From Candidatus Poribacteria bacterium (GTDB lineage Bacteria > Poribacteria > WGA-4E > WGA-3G): a DNA stretch of 63,472 nt. The position numbers and the translations under genes were made by a program. Within the stretch, counting starts at the first letter, position 1, and each line of letters begins with the position of its first letter. The notes beneath the pieces are model-generated. The model saw only the letters and a program-made list of their open reading frames with translations. It was not told where the DNA came from and did no database searches. The stretch spans positions 1-63,472 of the forward strand of contig JAGFCB010000106.1 in the NCBI GenBank assembly GCA_022394775.1, in the 5' to 3' direction. Below, piece after piece: positions 25,317 to 34,113 of this stretch.

Positions 25317-27185
25317 GTGCAGACGGATTCTTTTAACACAGGAAACTCACAAGTTCCAGACGCGGGTAGCTTACTACCGTGGCGCGGAACACAAGAATCG
25401 GCAGTGCACAGGGCGGCGTTAAAACAGTCTTCGCGACGCGGTAATCAGGCATGGGTTGTACTACCATCGGTTTTATTGCAGACGCGATACCAGTTGAACG
25501 CTACGGACTTGTCCTTCGGCGATACAGCAACAACTGCGACAATCCAAGCATCACTTCGGCAGTCCCTCCTGTCGCATGAAACAGACTTCAATCAATACTA
25601 CTTAATTGCGCAACCGCAGGCAGAGGCGCCGTGCTATAACATCAGCGACTATGTCCAGCAGTGTGTGAACGGAGATCTCACGATCGCAGAACGGCTTCGC
25701 GGGCGAACCGTTATCAATCTGTTTCAGACGGAAACAGCGAGTGCGGATCTATTAGATAGGCACGGGGTTTCACAGTTCACAACAGGATTTCTGAAAGGGT
25801 ATTTAGAAACCTATGGCACGCAGGAGCACGCAGGTTTTGCCTGTGAACTCCCGCGGTTTTTATCCTTAGCAAGCGTTTTAGGGGCTGGTTCAGAGACATC
25901 ATCAGTCCCGTGGAGTCCTACGTTATTGGAGGCAACAGAAGAAACACTGACAACCTATCTGCCCTTGGTGTTTCATGAAACTTACAATTCGGCAGCAGTC
26001 AGAAACACATTTTGGAAGGCATTGACGCAGCGATTCGCGTCCTGTTTCCTTGGCGGTGTCCGTGATTTCTGCCATCAAGAAGGACTACGGTTTGCCTTAA
26101 GCCTCCCGGCGAGTGCAAAGATGTTGGAGTTTGAGTTAGGTGCTATGCTGGCAGCAGTAGACTGCCCAATTCTAAACGTCACCGAAATAGATACGCCGAA
26201 GCGATTTGTCGTTGCGAAATGGGTCTGTAGCGACACACAATATGCTGGTATTGCTCGGAAAAAGGATCATGCGACAGATAAAGACATCCCAATATCGCGG
26301 GACCTTGAAGATGCGAGTCTCGGTTTCAACTTGTGGATACGCGGAAATCGTGCCTCTGGGAACACAACGCAAGTGCTATCCCAACTGCTATCAATAGGTC
26401 ATCCAAAGAAACCGCTTCTGATGGTTGCGCCGACACAGAGTCTCTGGACAAAACCGGATGAGAAATCGTGGAGTGGTGTAACAAAGGCGTGGGGCTGGTT
26501 GTGCCAAAGCGTATCGGAGTTGGGTTACGACTTCAGGATTGTCTCGGAACATGAACTGAATTCAGCAGAAGTTATAGATGCTGCGAGTGCGAAAAAACAT
26601 GGCAGCAAGCGTGGAGGACTTTGTTTTCCTAACAGTCAAGCAGCCACGACAGATATTTATAGCGTTGTCCTGCTTCCGAGTTGTATATCGCTTCAAGAAG
26701 ATACTGTCAAGCGTCTGAAGGCATTCACGAAAGCAAAAGGCAGGCTGATCGCAGATGAACCTACGCCGTATCTGCTGAACGGTCGGATCGGACTTGAACC
26801 GTATCCGCTTGAACAGCTCATTTACGGACGGCGTGTAACTATCCTCCGTGGCCCATCTGAAGAGAAGTTGGTAAAACTCGAAAAATGTCTCCGAAAATGG
26901 CTGTCCTGTATTGTTTCGGTGTATATAAAACCAGACAACAAAACGACAGATACCGTTCAAGTGCTCCATAGGGAAGCGGAAACATCCGAACTTTTTTATT
27001 TGTTCAACACAAGCAGGGAATCTATGGATACTTTGATCGAGATACGGCGGAAGGTATCGAGTGTTTCGGAGTTTAATCTGTTTAACGGTGGAAAAGAAAA
27101 TGTTAAATTTTGGCATGCTGACGGAAAGACGTATCTAAATAGTGCATTCACGCCAAAACAGGGACGACTTTTTGTAGTATCATAA
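25317..27185 (+). CDS. glycoside-hydrolase-like protein with beta-galactosidase-trimerisation-type domain
   Basis: 622 residues from a GTG at 25317 that follows TAGGAG at normal spacing. No export signal is seen. The N-terminal half holds a barrel-like region (FACELPRFLS, WKALTQRFASCFLGGVRDFCHQEGLRFALSL) and the C-terminal half a flavodoxin-like domain (KPLLMVAPTQSLW, VVLLPSCISLQEDTVKRL, GRLIADEPTPYLLNG), the arrangement of GH42/GH106-like enzymes whose last part is a trimerisation or amidotransferase-like domain. Catalytic acids cannot be placed safely. The call is by overall architecture; a divergent or inactive glycosidase is possible. Confidence 0.5.
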   Translation: MQTDSFNTGNSQVPDAGSLLPWRGTQESAVHRAALKQSSRRGNQAWVVLPSVLLQTRYQLNATDLSFGDTATTATIQASLRQSLLSHETDFNQYYLIAQPQAEAPCYNISDYVQQCVNGDLTIAERLRGRTVINLFQTETASADLLDRHGVSQFTTGFLKGYLETYGTQEHAGFACELPRFLSLASVLGAGSETSSVPWSPTLLEATEETLTTYLPLVFHETYNSAAVRNTFWKALTQRFASCFLGGVRDFCHQEGLRFALSLPASAKMLEFELGAMLAAVDCPILNVTEIDTPKRFVVAKWVCSDTQYAGIARKKDHATDKDIPISRDLEDASLGFNLWIRGNRASGNTTQVLSQLLSIGHPKKPLLMVAPTQSLWTKPDEKSWSGVTKAWGWLCQSVSELGYDFRIVSEHELNSAEVIDAASAKKHGSKRGGLCFPNSQAATTDIYSVVLLPSCISLQEDTVKRLKAFTKAKGRLIADEPTPYLLNGRIGLEPYPLEQLIYGRRVTILRGPSEEKLVKLEKCLRKWLSCIVSVYIKPDNKTTDTVQVLHREAETSELFYLFNTSRESMDTLIEIRRKVSSVSEFNLFNGGKENVKFWHADGKTYLNSAFTPKQGRLFVVS

Positions 27186-27230
27186 AAAATCGGGCATCGA
27201 AGTAAGGCACATATCAGAAAGGAGTTAACT

Positions 27231-28790
27231 ATGACAGGTGGCGATATTTTTGTTGAATGTTTGAAAGCACAAGGCGTTAAAGATATTTTTGGGCTACCGG
27301 GGAACCACCTCGATACCGTTTACGAAGCACTATACAACAATCAAGACAGTATCCAGCACTATGTTACACGGCATGAAGGCGGTACGGCGTTTATGGCGGA
27401 TGGCTATGCGCGTGCTACCGGCGATGTCGGTGTCTGTATGACTGTGCCGGGTCCCGGCTCAAATAATGCCTCCATAGGCATCGGTGAGGCGAATACGGCA
27501 TCGTCACCTGTGCTTTGGATTACCGGACAGAACCCGTCCTACTTGGCACAACGGGATCCGAGGAAAAGTTTTCACGGTTTGGATCAGCGCGCTGCCTTCA
27601 CACCGATGACGAAACATCTGGAGATTGTGCATCGTGTCGATCAGATTCCGGGCGCGGTCAATAGAAGTTTTAGCGCGCTGCGTTCAGGGAGACCCGGTCC
27701 TGTGCTGATTGAATTAGCGAAAGATGCCCTGGATGCAGAAGCCGACTTGCCAATCCCATCATACAATAACGGTATTCAGACGACAGCAAGTCCAGAAGAT
27801 GTAGATGCTGCGCTGGCACTGTTGCAGACCTCGGAACGTCCGCTGATTATAGCAGGTGGTGGTATCAATCATACGCGGGCAACTGTGGAGATCCTTACGT
27901 TCGCGGAACTGCTGGACGCGCCAATCGTGATGACGGGTTTTGGAAAAGGCTCGGTGCCGGAAGACTCACCGTATTCCATCGGTATCTTCCGAGACGGCGT
28001 TGCCCAAGCAGCGATGAACACATCTGACCTCATCGTTGCTGTCGGTACCCGATTTAACTATCGTGATACCGGTAACTGGAGCCTCAAGATTCCGCAACCA
28101 CTATTACACATTGAAGCCGATCCGGAGGAGATTCACAAGGAATATCCTGCCACTGTTGGTATCGGTGCAAATCCGAAATTGGTTTTACGGCAGTTGAACA
28201 CCGCGCTGAGCGACGAGAAACGGACCGGCGGTTGGGGTGAAGGTCTACGCGAATTACGCCGGCGATTTACGGAAATTGAACATCCTCAAATTCTCAAAGA
28301 GATGCGTGATGTGATGCCGCGTGATGCGATCTTGTCAGTTGACGTTAACATCACTGGCTACGGTGCGCTGGCACATTTCCCGTGTTATCATCCGGGGAGC
28401 TACATTTTCTCCGGTGTCTCTGTAGCAATGGGGATCGGATTGACGGGGGCCATCGGTGCACAGGTCGCTTACCCGGAACGGAAAGTCGTTGCGCTGAGCG
28501 GTGATGGCGGGTTTTTAATGACGTGCCCGGATCTTGCAACTGCGGTGATGTATAACCTACCGGTTGTAACACTCGTCATGAACGACAATCAGTACACTTC
28601 TATTGAGCGGGGTCAGCTGCGGCGGTTCGGTAAACGCATCGGTGTCGAATTGGTGAACCCAGATTTTGTGCAGTTCGCTGAGTCGTTTGGCGCGGTCGGA
28701 TTACGGGTTGAAGACCCAAACGATTTTAAGCCGATGTTTGAAAAGGCACTCGCTATGGATAAACCAGTTCTACTTGAAGTCGTTAAGTAG
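27231..28790 (+). CDS. thiamine-diphosphate-dependent enzyme, acetolactate synthase large-subunit-like
   Basis: 519 residues, ATG at 27231 after AAAGGAG. The full ThDP layout is present: a PYR domain with the activating Glu (VTRHEGGTAFMADGYARATG, Glu near residue 49), a central domain (PLIIAGGGINHTRA), and a PP domain with ALSGDGGFLMTC through VMNDNQYTS, the diphosphate/metal motif GDG...NDN. Relatives are acetolactate synthase, benzoylformate decarboxylase and similar enzymes acting on 2-keto acids. No regulatory small subunit follows, so a catabolic role is more likely than branched-chain synthesis (inference). Confidence 0.9.
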   Translation: MTGGDIFVECLKAQGVKDIFGLPGNHLDTVYEALYNNQDSIQHYVTRHEGGTAFMADGYARATGDVGVCMTVPGPGSNNASIGIGEANTASSPVLWITGQNPSYLAQRDPRKSFHGLDQRAAFTPMTKHLEIVHRVDQIPGAVNRSFSALRSGRPGPVLIELAKDALDAEADLPIPSYNNGIQTTASPEDVDAALALLQTSERPLIIAGGGINHTRATVEILTFAELLDAPIVMTGFGKGSVPEDSPYSIGIFRDGVAQAAMNTSDLIVAVGTRFNYRDTGNWSLKIPQPLLHIEADPEEIHKEYPATVGIGANPKLVLRQLNTALSDEKRTGGWGEGLRELRRRFTEIEHPQILKEMRDVMPRDAILSVDVNITGYGALAHFPCYHPGSYIFSGVSVAMGIGLTGAIGAQVAYPERKVVALSGDGGFLMTCPDLATAVMYNLPVVTLVMNDNQYTSIERGQLRRFGKRIGVELVNPDFVQFAESFGAVGLRVEDPNDFKPMFEKALAMDKPVLLEVVK

Positions 28791-28844
28791 GTATTATTTT
28801 TTTTAGCAACAGGCCTTACGGAAATTAAGACGAGGAGTTCCGAG

Positions 28845-29588
28845 ATGAACGGAAAGAAAAGACAGGACATGACCGAAAGAGAGCTATTTGAACAGATGCG
28901 GATAGATTATCAGCGAACGCGTCAGCTGTTACTGAACTCGCCCGTGCTCCATGCCGCTGCCGGAATACCTTCAGAAGATTTTAGAGGCATATCCGATCTG
29001 ATCGATGATAGCCAAGAAAGGCCTGAGCATTACGACACGAATTTGCCGTTCTGGTTTTCTGAGCCTTCTTACGCCAGACAGATTTTGGAATATCAAGAAC
29101 GCTATCCGTATGTCTTTGAGGATTGTCAGGGAAGGGGGGGAGTGATCATACCGGGTTACCCGCGATGGCAACTGTCTTGGCTCGGTCGGGCACTTTTCAA
29201 GGAATACCCCTATCAGGTCGATTTGGCGTTGAATGCGGGGAAACTGCAAACAGTTATAGATTGTACTTTTCACGCACAAACCAACGGTATCCCTATCTAT
29301 ATCCTTGGACACTTGACATGCGATGTGCTGAAACATAATACCTTCAACGCCTTTGAGTACTTTGTTTTCGGGATAGAAGAAAATTGGAGCACAGATTTTG
29401 ACTTTGAGGGTGTTGATACGCCAGTGGGCGGGAAAATCCAATTAGATACCGGTGAAGAAGTCACTGAAGGGAAAGCGTACCCGGTTTCTTTCGCTATAGA
29501 GGTGGCCAGCACGCTCTATGAACCGTACGGTGAATTGGAGATTGAGAATGCTTTTCTCGGATGTGACGGCAGCATCTCATCTCGCTAA
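28845..29588 (+). CDS. protein of unknown function (247 aa)
   Basis: ATG at 28845 follows GAGGAG. The protein is acidic and soluble, without signal peptide or membrane helix. Aromatic and proline-rich motifs (NLPFWFSEPSYARQILEYQ, VIIPGYPRWQLSWLGRALF) are followed by a beta-rich C-terminal half with VDTPVGGKIQLDTGEEV and FAIEVASTLYEPYG. I recognise no family. It lies 54 nt after the ThDP enzyme in the same direction and may be co-transcribed with it. Sequence quality suggests a real gene. Confidence 0.65.
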   Translation: MNGKKRQDMTERELFEQMRIDYQRTRQLLLNSPVLHAAAGIPSEDFRGISDLIDDSQERPEHYDTNLPFWFSEPSYARQILEYQERYPYVFEDCQGRGGVIIPGYPRWQLSWLGRALFKEYPYQVDLALNAGKLQTVIDCTFHAQTNGIPIYILGHLTCDVLKHNTFNAFEYFVFGIEENWSTDFDFEGVDTPVGGKIQLDTGEEVTEGKAYPVSFAIEVASTLYEPYGELEIENAFLGCDGSISSR

Positions 29589-29731
29589 CACCAACTGGAC
29601 AGAGGGTGGGAGGGTAGAAAAAGCGTCTAACAGATTCTTGAGATTTTGTTAGGTCCTCCCCAACGGCTTGAAACTTAGGCAATTTACAATCCCAAATCTA
29701 TTTATTGCGAAAATATTTAGGTGATTTTATA

Positions 29732-29893
29732 TATAGTAAAACCTACAATTAATGAGACATCCATAGAAGGCTGGGTTCCAAACCCTGAAGAAATCCGCAG
29801 AAACACCCAAGCAAAGACCCCCAGCAAAAACCCTGCATTCAGGGTAGGTTTGTTATTTTCTAAAGTGTTAATTTATTTTTCGGTTTTACTATA
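29732..29893. mobile_element. family B miniature element, copy B3
   Basis: TATAGTAAAACC at the left and GGTTTTACTATA at the right. The body matches B1 almost base for base except for a missing 20-bp unit. The right end plus the next base gives TATAAT (29890-29895), an outward -10 box toward the phosphofructokinase gene. Confidence 0.87.
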
Positions 29894-29896
29894 ATA

Positions 29897-30050
29897 CAGG
29901 ACTTACGCAATTTTGACTTTAGCCCGTTATGTTAGATGAGATTTTTGGGAAAACATAGCGTTTTAGTGGCACGATGCACTTCGCATCTGGGCGAGTACGC
30001 CGCAAAACTGGGAAGTTTGTGGTACAAAAGAGCTGCATGCGTAAGTCCTA
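29897..30050. mobile_element. family A miniature element, copy A3 (154 bp)
   Basis: CAGGACTTACGCA at the left and TGCGTAAGTCCT at the right, flanked by ATAATA on both sides (6-bp target duplication). The interior matches A5 at 61399 (shared GACT..AGC..GTT.TGTTAGATGAGATT and the AAACTGG.AAGTTTGT hairpin) with an added 40-bp segment. It ends 18 bp before the phosphofructokinase ATG. Confidence 0.88.
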
Positions 30051-30068
30051 TAATATAAGGAGTTTTAG

Positions 30069-31289
30069 ATGAAAAGAAAGATTGGCGTTTTAACAGGGGG
30101 TGGCGATACAAGTGCGCTTAACGCTACCCTTAAAGGTATCGCGCTGAAAGCCGAAGAGCTCGGTTTTGAACTGGTAGGATTTATGGAAGGTTGGCGCGGT
30201 GTCCTGAAAGGTGGACGCTACTTTACGCTGACACCCGACCTGATTGATGAAAACAGAGGAGGGACGCTTCTAAAGAGTTCACGCACGAACCTGATTAAAG
30301 ATAATAAGTTAGATGAGGCAGTAGAGAATCTTAAAAAACTGGATATTAGCGGTCTGATTCCGATAGGTGGCGATGACACTTTAACGGTTGGCACCGCGCT
30401 ATCAGAGCAATTTACAACCACTTTCGTTACAAAGACAATTGATAACGATGTAGGTGTCAATCCGCCGGAGGGAGACGCTGTTGACTACTCTAAGATGGTG
30501 AACTATTTCTGCCCGGGTTTCCCCTCATCTGCAAATAGCATTATCAACGCCGTCCGAGACCTACGGACTACAACATATTCACATGATCGGGTCATCATTG
30601 TGGAGGCGATGGGAAGGGATGCGGGTTGGTTGACCTTATCCGCCGCTTATGGGCGCGCGGATCTCATTGTTGTGCCAGAAGTACCGTATCAACCGGAGCG
30701 ATTAGCGGAAGCGATTCGTGAAAAACACGCAGCACAAGGGAACGTCATCGTTGTTGTGTCGGAAGGGATTCGGAATGATGCTGGGGAACTGATGATTACT
30801 TCACAAGCGGAACTCGATGCTTTTGGGCATACGAAACCGGGCGGGTGCTCAGAAATTATCGTTGAGACGATGAAAAAACTGCTGCCCGAGATTTCAAGTT
30901 CTGCGTTCCGGGCATTGATACTTGGGTATCTCCAGAGATGTGGAAGCCCGATCCCCTTAGATAGAGATGTCGCGATGAAAGCCGGTGCGCTTGCGGTTCA
31001 GGCGCTCTCAGAAGGCATGTTCAACGGTGTTGCGACTATTACGCGAACGGATGCGGGTATTGAACCGACGCTGCTGCCGTTAGAACAGGTCTTAAAGCGA
31101 GATGCATCGGGGCATGTTATTCGGAGAAGTCTGGATCTGCGGTTCTACGACGCGGAACGGTACCAGATATCTCCAGCGGGAACAGGCTATTTCCGTCCGT
31201 TGTTCGGGGATTTGCCATACCCAGACTTGTCGTTGGGTGACCGACTGGCATTGGGCCCTCATTTGATTGAGATCGGCGAAATTGAATAA
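30069..31289 (+). CDS. 6-phosphofructokinase, probably pyrophosphate-dependent
   Basis: 406 residues, ATG at 30069 after AAGGAG. It opens with GVLTGGGDTSALNATLKG. The phosphate-donor loop reads IPIGGDDTLTVG, with Asp where ATP enzymes have Gly (GGDGS), and the catalytic strand reads VTKTIDNDVG, with Lys where ATP enzymes have Gly. Both changes are the known marks of PPi-dependent or ambiguous PFKs. The sugar-phosphate site EAMGRDAGWL and the PGGCSEIIVE block are intact. It would act in glycolysis, and reversibly if PPi is the donor. Family A copy A3 lies directly before its ribosome site. Confidence 0.88.
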   Translation: MKRKIGVLTGGGDTSALNATLKGIALKAEELGFELVGFMEGWRGVLKGGRYFTLTPDLIDENRGGTLLKSSRTNLIKDNKLDEAVENLKKLDISGLIPIGGDDTLTVGTALSEQFTTTFVTKTIDNDVGVNPPEGDAVDYSKMVNYFCPGFPSSANSIINAVRDLRTTTYSHDRVIIVEAMGRDAGWLTLSAAYGRADLIVVPEVPYQPERLAEAIREKHAAQGNVIVVVSEGIRNDAGELMITSQAELDAFGHTKPGGCSEIIVETMKKLLPEISSSAFRALILGYLQRCGSPIPLDRDVAMKAGALAVQALSEGMFNGVATITRTDAGIEPTLLPLEQVLKRDASGHVIRRSLDLRFYDAERYQISPAGTGYFRPLFGDLPYPDLSLGDRLALGPHLIEIGEIE

Positions 31290-31403
31290 TCACCGGCATG
31301 TTTCAGTATAGGTAGGCGCCGTTTGAAACCGCGCCTTTAATTTTTGGAGTTCATCGGCAGCACTCCAGAGCTTACTTTCGATGTCGGTGAGATTGGTGTT
31401 CAT
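31290..31403 (-). pseudogene. HsdM N-terminal remnant (type I restriction-modification methylase)
   Basis: On the minus strand an ATG at 31403, with AGAGGA upstream, opens 37 codons beginning MNTNLTDIESKLWSAADELQ. This is the characteristic start of HsdM-type N6-adenine methylases. The similarity stops after about 20 residues, where the sequence passes into a short palindrome (GGCGCCGTTTGAAACCGCGCC) and soon reaches a TGA. The rest of the methylase is absent, so this is a truncated fragment. Confidence 0.55.
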
Positions 31404-31440
31404 GATGCCTGTTTTCCTCTGCTACAGTGATGATTGACTG

Positions 31441-32613
31441 CTACGGGTCAACAACTTTATAGAGTGCTATTTGTCCGTCACGAATCGTGTTAATCACAAC
31501 GCTTTTAATCGGGTGGCGGTTGGCATTGTAATGGGAAATAAACGTTGCGCCCTTGTAGTTAGTGATATTTGAGAGGGCATCGCGAACAGCAGTAGGATTT
31601 AGCGTCTGCGCTTCTTCCATTGCAATCGCTAACAGGTACATAGCATCATACCCGGAAGCAGCCGCGCTATCTGGAGGTGTCATAGACAGTGCAGTATAAG
31701 CCTGGGCGAAGGGTTCTGCACTCGGCACTTCTGGACTAAAATCTGCGGTAAAGTAAGCTCCCTCTAACGGTGCGTTATCCGTTAAGGTGCCGAAAAGTTT
31801 CAGAGATTCATCCCAACTTCCGGACCCAAGAAAAGTGGCTTGAATACCAATTTCTCTGGCTTGCGCCATCAGAAAGTGAATATCTGGAATAATACCTGCA
31901 ATATATATCACATCCGGTGCTGCGGCTTTGATATTTGTCAATTGGGCATCAAAGGTGTTATCGCCAACTTGATAAGCTTCACTGGCAACGATCTTGCCAC
32001 CGAGTTCCCGAAAATTCTCTTCAAACGCTTCCGTCAGGCTCTCTGTGTAAGCACTCTCAGTTTGACGGATAGTCGCGGCGGTTGTTGCGCCGAGTTCGGA
32101 TGGATCGATTGCGAATTGTGCTATTACCGCGCCATGGGTTGATGTCGTAGGGACGACGAGAAAGACAAAATCCCCCGCAGCGGTCACATGATCGCCAGCA
32201 GAGCCGGGGATGATGGGACGCTGAAGTTGCTGAACAATGGGTCCGACTTCTATGGAATTGTTTGAGAAAATGGGACCGAGAATTGCAACAATCTCCTCCT
32301 GCTCAATGAGTGTTTTGGCAATACGGACACTTTCGGCTGCATCCGGGACGGAACGCGTTCCTTGATTATCCATGACGATAAATTCAATTTGCTTGCTGAG
32401 TACGCCACCGCGCGCATTGATTTGGGTGCGAGCGAGTTCTGCACCTTGGACGAAACCGGTGTAGTATCCGGAGGGTTGAATCACACCGATTTTAACAGTA
32501 GAGACGGCATCGGGAGCGGGAGCATCAGGTGCAATCACCTGTTTTACGCGTTCGCATCCGCTAAAGGATATAACTATAATTGTAATGAGGGTTAATAAAA
32601 TTTTTGTTTTCAT
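31441..32613 (-). CDS. branched-chain amino acid-type ABC transporter substrate-binding lipoprotein
   Basis: 390 residues, ATG at 32613 after AAGGAG. The N-terminus is a lipoprotein signal (LLTLITIIVISFSGC, lipid cysteine about residue 19). The mature part is a Leu/Ile/Val-binding (periplasmic-binding type 6) fold: VKIGVIQPSGYYTGFVQGAELA, QIEFIVMDNQGT, AILGPIFSNNS and YIAGIIPDIHFLMAQAREIG. The ligand may be an amino acid or amide. No permease or ATPase gene is adjacent; transport partners must be elsewhere. It starts 2 nt after the LigT-like gene and is translationally coupled to it. Confidence 0.88.
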   Translation of the reverse strand: MKTKILLTLITIIVISFSGCERVKQVIAPDAPAPDAVSTVKIGVIQPSGYYTGFVQGAELARTQINARGGVLSKQIEFIVMDNQGTRSVPDAAESVRIAKTLIEQEEIVAILGPIFSNNSIEVGPIVQQLQRPIIPGSAGDHVTAAGDFVFLVVPTTSTHGAVIAQFAIDPSELGATTAATIRQTESAYTESLTEAFEENFRELGGKIVASEAYQVGDNTFDAQLTNIKAAAPDVIYIAGIIPDIHFLMAQAREIGIQATFLGSGSWDESLKLFGTLTDNAPLEGAYFTADFSPEVPSAEPFAQAYTALSMTPPDSAAASGYDAMYLLAIAMEEAQTLNPTAVRDALSNITNYKGATFISHYNANRHPIKSVVINTIRDGQIALYKVVDP

Positions 32614-32615
32614 TG

Positions 32616-33161
32616 TTAACTCCTTGTCTGAAATGGAAATTGTTCCGCTACGACGAACCTGTCATCTGTTTCTGGTGAGCGGTAGATGAGACTGAGGTGT
32701 GCGATTTCACACCTGACCGGTTGCCATTTTGCTTGGAGCCGTTGTTGTTCGGCTTGTAGGGAGCGGTGCTGGAATTGTCCGACGGAAAGGTGAGGATGGA
32801 ATCCACTGGCAAAACGCGCTGTGTCGTCGTAGTCGGGAAGGTGTTGTAATAGCGTGCTGTGTAGCTGCCCGATTTCGTCTTCGGGTTCTGGGACAAGAAA
32901 CATCGTACAAGATTTGCGATGTTTGAAAGCGTCAAAATGTGTGAGTTCAATGGAAAAGGGTGTTATCTGTTGTGCGGCTTTTGTGAGCGCGGGTGTAATC
33001 TCTGCGAAATTGTGACGCGCTGCGAATGGATAGAGCAGCGTTATATGGGGCATCCAACGCTCGAAGTTGCGATCATGAATCCGGCGGATGGCTTGGATGG
33101 GGGGTTGGACGTTTTCTGGCGGGATCAGAACAACGGCTGTGGTGTGAGTTTTGTTTGGCAT
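32616..33161 (-). CDS. 2'-5' RNA ligase / cyclic phosphodiesterase superfamily (LigT-like)
   Basis: The ATG at 33161 (MPNKTHTTAVVLIPP) is preferred; the longer frame from 33308 overlaps the upstream dehydrogenase gene and lacks protein-like sequence. 181 residues. The two catalytic H-x-T/S motifs of the 2H phosphoesterase fold are present: PHITLLYPF and PHLSVGQF. These enzymes act on cyclic phosphates of RNA or nucleotides; natural substrates in bacteria are often unknown. The gene lies between an SDR gene and the binding lipoprotein, all minus strand. Confidence 0.85.
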   Translation of the reverse strand: MPNKTHTTAVVLIPPENVQPPIQAIRRIHDRNFERWMPHITLLYPFAARHNFAEITPALTKAAQQITPFSIELTHFDAFKHRKSCTMFLVPEPEDEIGQLHSTLLQHLPDYDDTARFASGFHPHLSVGQFQHRSLQAEQQRLQAKWQPVRCEIAHLSLIYRSPETDDRFVVAEQFPFQTRS

Positions 33162-33189
33162 AGTGTGAATAGACGAGATTAAAGGAAAA

Positions 33190-33987
33190 TCAGCCGACAG
33201 ACATTCCCCAACGACCGCCATCAACGTGTAAAGTCTGACCGGTAATGTAGGAGGCATCGTCACTGAGGAGGAAAGCGATAGCGGCGGCGACCTCTTCAGG
33301 TTTGGCAAGACGTTTCATGATACACGAGGAGATCGTTAATTCCTCTAACGCCTTCTTCTGAGCATCAGGGTCGGTTGCTTTACCGAAGTGCATCTCTGTA
33401 ACGATCCAACCCGGTGCAATGGCGTTAACCCGAATACCGTATTCGACAAATTCCTGCGCCATTGTTTTGGTGAGAGAGACGAGTCCGGCTTTAATGGCAT
33501 CGTAGATCCACTGTCCGGGTCTACCGAGAAACCCACCTTCCGATGAGAGGTTAACAATCGCGGCACCCTCTTTTTTCATAAGCGGTAAAAGATGCTGCGT
33601 AATCAGTACCCAACCTCGGAGACCGATTGCGGTTTCGGGTTCCCAATTGGGTATCCACGCGCCGTCTTCAATTTTACCGCTTCTCAAGATAGCAGCGTTA
33701 TTGACGAGCACGTGGAGTGCGGAAAACTTTTCGGCGACAGTTTGCGCAGCGGCGGTGACGCTTTCGTCATCAGCGAGATCCACTTCTATGTAGGTGGCTT
33801 TACCGCCTGTTTCCTCGATTTTAGCGACTGTCGTGCGTGCCATTTCGGCATTGTTGTCGGCGATGATGACATGCGCGCCTTCGGCTGCGAGACGGTTCGC
33901 TGTTGCTCTACCGATACCGGAGGCACCGCCTGTTATTAACGCGACTTTATCTGTAAAACGGATTGTTCCCCATGGATTTGTTTGCAT
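33190..33987 (-). CDS. short-chain dehydrogenase/reductase (SDR)
   Basis: 265 residues; AAGGAA 11 nt before the ATG at 33987. Classical SDR marks: cofactor loop ALITGGASGIGRATA (about residues 15-29) with Asp in IIADNN favouring NAD(H), VLVNNAAIL (about 91-99), catalytic Ser in IVNLSSEGG and the Tyr/Lys pair in WIYDAIKAG (YxxxK). The C-terminal ITGQTLHVDGG is also canonical. Substrate unknown. A second SDR of different sequence lies just upstream on the same strand. Confidence 0.92.
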   Translation of the reverse strand: MQTNPWGTIRFTDKVALITGGASGIGRATANRLAAEGAHVIIADNNAEMARTTVAKIEETGGKATYIEVDLADDESVTAAAQTVAEKFSALHVLVNNAAILRSGKIEDGAWIPNWEPETAIGLRGWVLITQHLLPLMKKEGAAIVNLSSEGGFLGRPGQWIYDAIKAGLVSLTKTMAQEFVEYGIRVNAIAPGWIVTEMHFGKATDPDAQKKALEELTISSCIMKRLAKPEEVAAAIAFLLSDDASYITGQTLHVDGGRWGMSVG

Positions 33988-34019
33988 TTGTTGTTATTCC
34001 TTCAACTGGGCTGTCAGTG

Positions 34020-34095
34020 TCGCGAGCACAGCTCGCTCCTACAGAAAATATATCGCGAGCGACAAGAAATACCCAAGCAAAAACACTCGCGCCTA
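34020..34095. repeat. REP-like hairpins with an inserted 20-bp unit
   Basis: TCGCGAGCACAGCTCGC plus TCCTACAG (34020-34044) is the same string as at 25224. Right after it a second copy of the palindrome (TCGCGAGCG ... CTCGCGCCTACAG) has the AGAAATACCCAAGCAAAAAC unit sitting in its loop (34064-34085). Confidence 0.7.
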
Positions 34096-34113
34096 CAGAC
34101 AATATGCAGTTCT

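Larger units (their letters stand above)
29589..30068. other. intergenic region filled by two adjacent miniature elements
   Basis: The 480-nt gap starts with 140 nt lacking features, then holds family B copy B3 and family A copy A3 almost back to back, and ends in the AAGGAG site of the phosphofructokinase gene. No coding sequence is seen. Confidence 0.65.

Noticed and set aside
32616..33308. Longer 230-residue version of the LigT-like protein
   Set aside because: The extra 49 residues overlap the upstream SDR gene, are not protein-like and lack a ribosome site.
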